This document shows, in pieces, positions 58,813-64,000 of a DNA stretch of 64,000 bases. The stretch lies in assembly GCF_021223605.1 (NCBI RefSeq), contig NZ_CP075175.1, forward strand, positions 3,613,501-3,677,500, given 5' to 3'. Numbering within the stretch: position 1 is the stretch's first letter; each line of letters begins with the position of its first letter. A model generated the notes under the pieces. That model was given only the letters and a program-made list of their open reading frames with translations. It did no database searches and was not told the origin of the DNA. This DNA is from Paenibacillus sp. 481. GTDB taxonomy: Bacteria; Bacillota; Bacilli; Paenibacillales; Paenibacillaceae. Both the position numbers and the translations under genes were made by a program.

Positions 58813-59340
58813 TTATGTCCATAGCGCCACAATACTCACTGCTGTACCCGCTCCGATGAACGCCCCTGCTAAGCAATCGGACGGATAATGAAGACCTAAA
58901 TACATGCGTGATACGGCCACGATGCTTGTAACAGGAAGCAACAGCCATATGAGCACTGGATTTGCAATCATGAGTGGGACAGCGACAGAACAGACTGCTG
59001 TTGTATGTCCGGACGGGAACGAATGATCCATCAAAGGCTTGCGAAACGTATAAATGTTAGGCAAGGCCAGATGCGGTCTTATTCGTGGATACAATCGCTT
59101 AATGACGGCCACGGGTACATGGCTTAAACTTAATGCGATTAAGCATTGCCAACCGATCGTTTCCCAAGGAGCGGGAGCAAACAGCGCTAACATCAAGGTA
59201 AACGTAATCGTGAATGTCGCTCCACCTAAGTGAGTTATCGGATAAAGCACAAGATTAAGTTTGCGATGATGCATACGATGGTTAATCCAAACAAAGAGCT
59301 GCCGCTCTTGATGTCCAAGCCACGCGATTACCCGCGTCAT
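58813..59340 (-). CDS. PAP2-family membrane phosphatase
   Basis: 175 residues with about five membrane helices. The three PAP2 phosphatase motifs are present: KRLYPRIRP (81-89), PSGH (109-112) and SRMYLGLHYPSD (144-155). Such enzymes dephosphorylate phosphatidate, undecaprenyl diphosphate or similar lipids at the outer membrane face. Being upstream of the diacylglycerol-type glycosyltransferase on the same strand, supply of diacylglycerol is a possible role; BcrC-like undecaprenyl pyrophosphatase is the alternative. Confidence 0.86.
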   Translation of the reverse strand: MTRVIAWLGHQERQLFVWINHRMHHRKLNLVLYPITHLGGATFTITFTLMLALFAPAPWETIGWQCLIALSLSHVPVAVIKRLYPRIRPHLALPNIYTFRKPLMDHSFPSGHTTAVCSVAVPLMIANPVLIWLLLPVTSIVAVSRMYLGLHYPSDCLAGAFIGAGTAVSIVALWT

Positions 59341-60041
59341 AGACGTCCCTCCGATGTGCGGAATATAGTCATTGTAACTGAAGTTGTATGGAGTTGAAAT
59401 GTCATTTTTAGGAAAGGTGCTGTTATTTAATGGTTTTGTTGTGGTATAATTGTTCTAGGGTGACAACGAGTTGGACATGCTACAGGAGTATGGATCTTGG
59501 TTGAAAAGAATGTTTCAAAGCGATTTTATGCGGTTAAACAGGTAAGGCGCAAGAACTTTTTTTAATTTTTATTTTTATTTAATCTTACTTTCAATAACAA
59601 TAATGTAATTAAGCTTACAATATTGTAAGGCAATTCTCATGTGCGTGTTGCAACTTTATGAAACGATCACCCGTCTGATTCATGCTTGGAATTTTTAATT
59701 CATTTTTTTATTGTTTATTTTGGTCAGTTTTTGACGAAAAGGGGGTCCAAAGCCATAATTTTAAAGCAAATGGATGAAAATAGAGCATAACAGGCAATAA
59801 AGCAAGATTAGATGCTGCCTTTCCATAGAACTAAAGACATAACCATACAATTGGCCTCTGAAAGCCAATAAAAGGTTTTGACAAACCGATGCAAACAAGA
59901 GAAAATCGTTATCGACCGTTTTAGCGGGTAACACGGGTAACATATGAAAGTCTTAACAGCGTAGACAGAGATTGCTAACAAGACAATGTTTAATTTTACG
60001 TACAGAAATGATTTAAGGGGTATTAAAAGGGGGACACCAAT
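59341..60041. other. 700-bp leader region before the GT2 gene
   Basis: An extended -10 TGGTATAAT lies at 59442-59450. AGGAG at 59484-59488 precedes a possible 22-codon ORF from TTG 59497 to 59565 (MVEKNVSKRFYAVKQV...), which ends in a T-rich tract. A perfect 16-bp palindrome CTTACAATATTGTAAG lies at 59614-59629. ATTGGC/GCCAAT form a small stem near 59850-59869, and TTGACA lies at 59879. No ordinary gene is present. The length suggests regulated expression of the downstream gene. Confidence 0.5.
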
Positions 60042-61274
60042 ATGGTGGATACATTGTTTGTCAGCTTACAAGTGTTGCTGGCAGTGCTAGGGGTGTATCA
60101 ATTCACGCTTTCACTGTTCGGCATTTACAGAAAAAAAGACCAGAAACAATTTGAACCGCAAAAATCGTTTGCGGTGCTAGTTGCTGCTCATAACGAAGAA
60201 GCTGTTGTCGGCGCCTTGGTCGATAACTTAAAAAAACTACAGTATCCAAAAGAACTTTACGATGTATTCGTAATTTGTGATAACTGTACGGATGGCACAG
60301 CTGATATCGTACGTGAACATGGCGCTAATGCTTGTGAACGTCACAACCCGCATCAACGTGGTAAAGGTTATGCTATCGAATGGATGCTCAAAAATTTGTG
60401 GGATATGCCCCGTCAATATGACGCGGTAATCATGTTGGATGCTGACAACTTGGTCAGCCCAGACTTCTTGTCTGAAATGAACAACGAATTGTGTTCAGGT
60501 GCTCGTGTCATTCAAGGTTATATCGATACGAAGAACCCACATGATTCTTGGATTACAGCAGCTTACGGCGTGACATACTGGTATTGTAACCGTCTGTGGC
60601 AGCTTTCTCGTAGAAACTTGAACATGGCTAACTTCCTTGGTGGTACAGGAATGTGCTTTGAAAGCAAATTGCTGCAGGAATTGGGCTGGGGTGCTACGAG
60701 CTTGGTTGAAGACTTGGAATTTACAGCACGTTGTGTTAAAAATGGTGTTAATCCCGTGTTTAGCTATACAGCACGTGTCTATGATGAGAAGCCGATCACG
60801 TTCAAAGCTTCGGCTCGTCAGCGTCTTCGTTGGATGCAGGGTCACTTTACCGTTTCCCGTCGCTTTTTCTTCCCGTTGCTCTGGCAAAGTATTAAAGAGC
60901 GGAACTTAGCTAAGTTTGATATGGCTTTGTACACCGTTACTGTATACACGGTTCTGTTGACTTTCTTACTTACGATGTTCCTGTGGGTGGATGCAGCATT
61001 CTTTAATGGGCCGAATGTAGCTACGTTCTATCAGTTCCTACCTCCGTGGGTAGCAATTGTATCGTTGGGAGCGACTTGTGCAGCGTTTATTTTGGCACTT
61101 GTGCTCGAAGGTGTTCGTTCTTGGCGCATCTATGCATCGCTTATTACGTTCCCAATCTTCTTGCTCTCTTGGTGGCCAATTACGTTCTACGCGTTCTTTA
61201 CTCAGAACAACAAAGTGTGGAGCCATACGGAACATACTCGCGTGGTACGCTTGGAAGAAGTACAAGGCAAGTAA
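60042..61274 (+). CDS. Processive family 2 glycosyltransferase (membrane)
   Basis: 410 residues. A membrane helix at about 5-25 precedes the GT2 domain: VLVAAHNEEAVVGALVDNL, DAD at 133-135, catalytic ED at 223-224 (SLVEDLEF) and QRLRW at 260-264, the pattern of processive synthases such as cellulose, hyaluronan or poly-N-acetylglucosamine synthases. Three C-terminal helices follow (about 290-400). Product polysaccharide is unknown. GGGGG precedes the ATG. The gene is alone, behind a 700-bp leader, and no PilZ domain is present. Confidence 0.88.
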   Translation: MVDTLFVSLQVLLAVLGVYQFTLSLFGIYRKKDQKQFEPQKSFAVLVAAHNEEAVVGALVDNLKKLQYPKELYDVFVICDNCTDGTADIVREHGANACERHNPHQRGKGYAIEWMLKNLWDMPRQYDAVIMLDADNLVSPDFLSEMNNELCSGARVIQGYIDTKNPHDSWITAAYGVTYWYCNRLWQLSRRNLNMANFLGGTGMCFESKLLQELGWGATSLVEDLEFTARCVKNGVNPVFSYTARVYDEKPITFKASARQRLRWMQGHFTVSRRFFFPLLWQSIKERNLAKFDMALYTVTVYTVLLTFLLTMFLWVDAAFFNGPNVATFYQFLPPWVAIVSLGATCAAFILALVLEGVRSWRIYASLITFPIFLLSWWPITFYAFFTQNNKVWSHTEHTRVVRLEEVQGK

Positions 61275-61301
61275 GGGAAACGAGTCGTGTGTAATTAGTG
61301 C

Positions 61302-61330
61302 TTGACATTGATATGCATGCATGATATATT
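61302..61330 (+). promoter_or_regulatory. Promoter of the infC operon
   Basis: TTGACA at 61302-61307 is separated by exactly 17 nt from TATATT at 61325-61330, a strong sigma-A promoter. Confidence 0.85.
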
Positions 61331-61364
61331 ATTTGAGTACTTTAATTGCATATGAATTTGATTA

Positions 61365-61512
61365 AGCAGAAGCGCCCGCTTCTCACCTGACCGACTTTCG
61401 TTGGCTGGTATGGACTTATCACTTTCCTTCGTTTACGAAGTGTACTGTGATTCTCATAACGAATGTCGATATGAGGGATGTGGGCTCACTGATGAGCCTG
61501 CATCCCTTTTTT
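61365..61512 (+). promoter_or_regulatory. L20-type leader and attenuator of infC-rpmI-rplT
   Basis: AGAAGCGCCCGCTTCTCACCTG is represented by the stem AGAAGCG/CGCTTCT near 61370-61388, followed by GACCGACTTTCGTTGGC and TCCTTCGTTTACGAAG. These are elements of the Bacillota L20 leader, where ribosomal protein L20 stabilises a terminator. That terminator is clear: GGGATG.GGGCTCA/TGAGCC.CATCCC with TTTTTT at 61475-61512. Confidence 0.82.
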
Positions 61513-61558
61513 GCTTCACCATAGATATAGGGATGAATTTGAACTGGAGGTGGCACAT

Positions 61559-62071
61559 ATTAGCAAGGATCTGATGATTAACGAGGAAATTCGTGCGAAG
61601 GAAGTTCGCCTTGTTGGCGCTGAAGGAGAGCAGATCGGTATTACACCGTTCCGTGAAGCGTTGCAAATGGCTTTCGACTTGAACTTGGATTTGGTTAATG
61701 TAGCTCCACAAGCGAAACCGCCGGTATGCCGCATTATGGACTATGGCAAGTTCCGCTACGAGCAACAGAAGAAAGAAAAAGAAGCACGTAAGAACCAAAA
61801 GATCGTTGATGTTAAGGAAGTATGGTTCCGTGCAAACATCGAGGAGAACGATTTCCAAACGAAGCTCCGCAACGTGTTGAAGTTTTTACGTGAGGGCGAC
61901 AAAGTGAAATGTTCTGTTCGTTTCCGTGGACGCGAAATTACACATGCTTCTATCGGTCAGAAAGTATTGGAGCGCGTCTTGAAAGAAGCTGAAGAGCTTT
62001 GCGTCGTAGAGCGTTCACCAAAGCTTGAAGGCCGTAGCATGATTATGATTTTGGCGCCAAAAAGCAACTAA
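61559..62071 (+). CDS. infC: Translation initiation factor IF-3
   Basis: 170 residues. IF3 N-domain: MINEEIRAKEVRLVGAEGEQIG and LDLVNVAPQAKPPVCRIMDYGKFRYEQQKK (in parts: VAPQAKPPVCRIMDYGKF). C-domain: VWFRANIEENDFQTKL and KVKCSVRFRGREITH. It binds the 30S subunit and selects correct start codons. The start is ATT at 61559, 8 nt after GGAGG: no ATG, GTG or TTG fits, and relatives also use AUU, which lets IF3 repress its own translation. It is first in the infC-rpmI-rplT operon. Confidence 0.95.
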   Translation: MSKDLMINEEIRAKEVRLVGAEGEQIGITPFREALQMAFDLNLDLVNVAPQAKPPVCRIMDYGKFRYEQQKKEKEARKNQKIVDVKEVWFRANIEENDFQTKLRNVLKFLREGDKVKCSVRFRGREITHASIGQKVLERVLKEAEELCVVERSPKLEGRSMIMILAPKSN

Positions 62072-62134
62072 ATTTGGCTCGCCGCGCAAGGTCAAGGCGG
62101 CGGATTGATTTTTGAACTTGAGGAGGAAATGATT

Positions 62135-62335
62135 ATGCCTAAAATGAAAACGCATAGCAGCTTGAAAGGCCGCTTTAAGATTACAGGAACAGGTAAAGTA
62201 CGTCGCTTTAAAGCGTACAAAAACCACTTGCTTTCCCACAAATCGAAGCGTGCTAAGCGCGTTCTCGGCTCTAGCCCAATCGTAGCAGCAGGCGACGTTC
62301 GTCGTATGAAGCAACAATTGGCTAACTTGAAATAA
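62135..62335 (+). CDS. rpmI: Ribosomal protein bL35
   Basis: 66 residues, the full normal length. PKMKTHSSLKGRFKITGTGK (first part) and HKSKRAKRVLG are invariant L35 features. It is a basic component of the 50S subunit. ATG at 62135 is chosen with GAGGAGG 8 nt upstream; the preceding in-frame codons back to 62105 overlap that site. Second gene in the operon regulated by L20. Confidence 0.96.
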   Translation: MPKMKTHSSLKGRFKITGTGKVRRFKAYKNHLLSHKSKRAKRVLGSSPIVAAGDVRRMKQQLANLK

Positions 62336-62423
62336 GCATTGAACTTATACCGAAACGATGCCGTCCGCGGACGGGCAGTTGTTTCAACTCAGATACATGA
62401 ATTGATTGGGAGGTTTATACGAC

Positions 62424-62783
62424 ATGGCACGAGTAAAAGGCGGATTCACGACACGTCGTCGTCATAAAAAAGTATTGAAACTAGCTAAAGGTTATTTCGG
62501 TTCTAAACACCGTTTGTTTAAAACAGCGAATGAGCAAGTAATGAAATCCTTGCTTTACGCATACCGCGATCGTCGCAACAAAAAGCGCGACTTCCGCAGA
62601 TTGTGGATCGTTCGTATTAACGCAGCGGCTCGCTTGAACGGATTGTCCTATAGCAAATTGATGCACGGCTTGAAATTGGCTGAAGTAAGCGTCAACCGCA
62701 AAATGTTGGCTGACTTGGCTGTTAACGATATTAACGCGTTTAACTCCTTGGCTACATTGGCTAAAGGCAAAATCAACGCTTAA
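62424..62783 (+). CDS. rplT: Ribosomal protein bL20
   Basis: 119 residues, normal length. Signature segments [38 protein letters not shown] and [19 protein letters not shown]. It is an early 50S assembly protein and, in Bacillota, the repressor that binds the infC leader. ATG at 62424 has GGGAGG 10 nt upstream. A strong terminator ends the operon at 62799-62838. Confidence 0.96.
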   Translation: MARVKGGFTTRRRHKKVLKLAKGYFGSKHRLFKTANEQVMKSLLYAYRDRRNKKRDFRRLWIVRINAAARLNGLSYSKLMHGLKLAEVSVNRKMLADLAVNDINAFNSLATLAKGKINA

Positions 62784-62798
62784 TTGATAAGTGTATAG

Positions 62799-62838
62799 AA
62801 GCACCTTCTTGGATGTAAATCCGAGGGGTGCTTTTTTT
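62799..62838 (+). terminator. Terminator of infC-rpmI-rplT
   Basis: AAGCACC and GGAT pair with ATCC and GGGTGCTT, followed by TTTTTT. Confidence 0.9.
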
Positions 62839-62954
62839 GTTTATTTTGTTCATATGGCTGTCGCTTGCGTGGCTAAATGGAAAGTGCTTTTGTTGTTGGA
62901 GGTGATCAAAAAATAGTATAATGAAAAGATGTGAGGGAACAGAAGGGAAGACCG

Positions 62955-64000
62955 ATGATGATTGATGTATCCAAAATCGATATTCACCAAATGGTCATTC
63001 ATAAGGTGGGTAATAAATCACGCGACGAGGGCGTTGTCGTATCGAAAGAGCTGTATGACATTCCAAGCGACGAGGTAAAAGCGGCGCTGCTTAAATACTT
63101 TGTGTCCAACTTTAAGTTCGACACCTTTTACACATTCCGTCATGAAGCGGATTTGGCGCTGAATGAGGTGTATACATACGCAAGCAATATGTTTCAGCGG
63201 CCAGTCACCTTTCATGAGCAATCGATACATGTGCTGAACCATTTGTACGAGCAGTCATCGCACCCGCAAATTAAGGCGGGGGAGTTGTACGTTGTACATT
63301 TGAACAACATTTTGTATAACAATTTTAACATTGATGCAATTGGCTTGTTTAAGTCGGAGAACAAGGACAACTATTTGCGTGTAGACAAGCGAGCGGAAGA
63401 TGACCTGGGCGTGCAGCTCGAACAAGGCGTTAACATTCGTAAGCTTGATAAAGGCTGTATCGTGTTGAACGTGCAGGCACAGTCAGGCTACGTCGTTGGT
63501 ATCGTTGATATGGTGAACAAAGGAAATCAAGAAGCATTGTATTGGAAAGAAGATTTCTTAAGCGTCAAGTTGTTGGAAGATGAACATTACATAACGGATC
63601 AATACATTAAAATGTGTACTGATTTTTATGAGAATGTGATCGAGCCAGCTGCGGAGACGCCGCCAGAGAAGAAGGAAAAGCTGCAATTCATTAACAGCAC
63701 AATCGATTATTTTGCGAAGAACGATCAGTTTTCGGAAGAATCGTTCGTGGAAGAAGTTATTGGCACGCCTGACCACATGCCACTCTTTAAAGCTTACAAG
63801 GAGTCGTACGAGGAGATGAACGAACTGCCGCCTGTAGAGCAGTTTCCGATTTCGCAGGTAGCGCTGAAAAAGGTGAAACGCACGATGCGTAATCATATCC
63901 GCACGGATACGGGGGTAGAGCTAAAGCTGAAGAGCGAGAGCTTCCCGTATGTGGAGAAGGGATACGATGAAGAGCGCGGCATGCATTATTACAAAGTGTA
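62955..64000 (+). CDS. Nucleoid-associated protein, NdpA/YejK family, 3' end missing
   Basis: 348 codons are visible before the right edge, without a stop. The pattern IDVSKIDIHQMVIHKVGNKS at the start, followed by ELYVVHLNNILYNNFNIDAIGLFKSE (in parts: YNNFNIDAIGLFKSENKD) and DDLGVQLEQGVNIRKLDKGCIVLN, matches the 37-kDa nucleoid-associated protein family (PF04245). Family members associate with the nucleoid; their biochemical role is unclear. AAGGG lies 7 nt before the ATG at 62955. The gene is alone behind a terminator, so it has its own promoter. Confidence 0.82.
   Translation, partial: MMIDVSKIDIHQMVIHKVGNKSRDEGVVVSKELYDIPSDEVKAALLKYFVSNFKFDTFYTFRHEADLALNEVYTYASNMFQRPVTFHEQSIHVLNHLYEQSSHPQIKAGELYVVHLNNILYNNFNIDAIGLFKSENKDNYLRVDKRAEDDLGVQLEQGVNIRKLDKGCIVLNVQAQSGYVVGIVDMVNKGNQEALYWKEDFLSVKLLEDEHYITDQYIKMCTDFYENVIEPAAETPPEKKEKLQFINSTIDYFAKNDQFSEESFVEEVIGTPDHMPLFKAYKESYEEMNELPPVEQFPISQVALKKVKRTMRNHIRTDTGVELKLKSESFPYVEKGYDEERGMHYYKV

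Noticed and set aside
59761-59943. 60-codon minus-strand frame upstream of the GT2 gene
   Set aside because: No convincing ribosome site; the hydrophobic Leu/Cys composition can arise from AT-rich leader sequence.
1-64000. tRNA, rRNA, prophage, integrase or plasmid replication genes
   Set aside because: Looked for on both strands; nothing with characteristic sequence or proteins was found.

Overview
The window looks like a chromosomal segment of a spore-forming Bacillota, most likely a Paenibacillus-like member of the Bacillales. Support: strong AGGAGG ribosome sites, a SAM-I riboswitch on a methionine transport operon, an L20-type leader before infC-rpmI-rplT with an AUU-start infC, a CdaS-type diadenylate cyclase, a Spo0E-like protein, the ytqA/ytqB pair and futalosine-pathway menaquinone genes. 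The genus is an inference. No tRNA, rRNA, CRISPR array, intact insertion sequence or prophage was seen.

Layout. 1-3.1 kb: dicarboxylate sensing and uptake (partial DctS-like kinase, TRAP-type binding protein, DctA-type symporter). 3.2-7.4 kb: acetyltransferases, an EamA exporter, a DJ-1/PfpI protein and an aldo/keto reductase. 7.6-16.7 kb: an accessory PepSY locus, with four secreted or anchored PepSY proteins (two from a recent tandem duplication), a propeller-like membrane protein, an AraC regulator and a YkoG/YkoH-like two-component system. All four PepSY genes share promoter-proximal TTCTCAT direct repeats at exactly 11-bp period, so they look like one regulon. 17-24.3 kb: regulators, small membrane proteins, a 165-bp direct duplication enclosing an AT-rich insert (Spo0E-like, small membrane peptide, unknown protein), a second PfpI protein, a TrmB-family regulator, a cdaS-type cyclase and an MFS transporter. 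24.4-32.5 kb: lipoprotein, TetR/metallo-hydrolase pair, acetyltransferases, mtaD-type deaminase, esterase and M29 aminopeptidase. 32.7 kb: a 27-residue peptide gene with its own ribosome site, terminator and layered promoter repeats. 33-34.7 kb: mqnB-mqnD. 36-48 kb: DUF418 protein, metN-metI-metQ-dehydrogenase operon under a SAM riboswitch, glycosyltransferase, glutathione peroxidase, DUF2332 protein, RluA-type pseudouridine synthase and recQ. 48-64 kb: csaA, siderophore-type binding protein, B12/radical SAM protein, manA, tRNA modification genes (ytqA, ytqB, trmB), ugtP-type glycosyltransferase with a PAP2 phosphatase, a processive GT2 enzyme, infC-rpmI-rplT and a partial nucleoid-associated protein.

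Repeats form a second layer: a pair of 183-bp MITE-like elements (12.35 and 35.14 kb), three copies of a palindromic terminator family (21.6, 27.8, 43.5 kb), and arrays of 7-bp and 6-bp units (14.5 and 31.1-31.3 kb).

The best candidates for an undescribed system are the PepSY/two-component locus with its 11-bp-phased operators, and the stand-alone 27-residue peptide gene at 32.8 kb.
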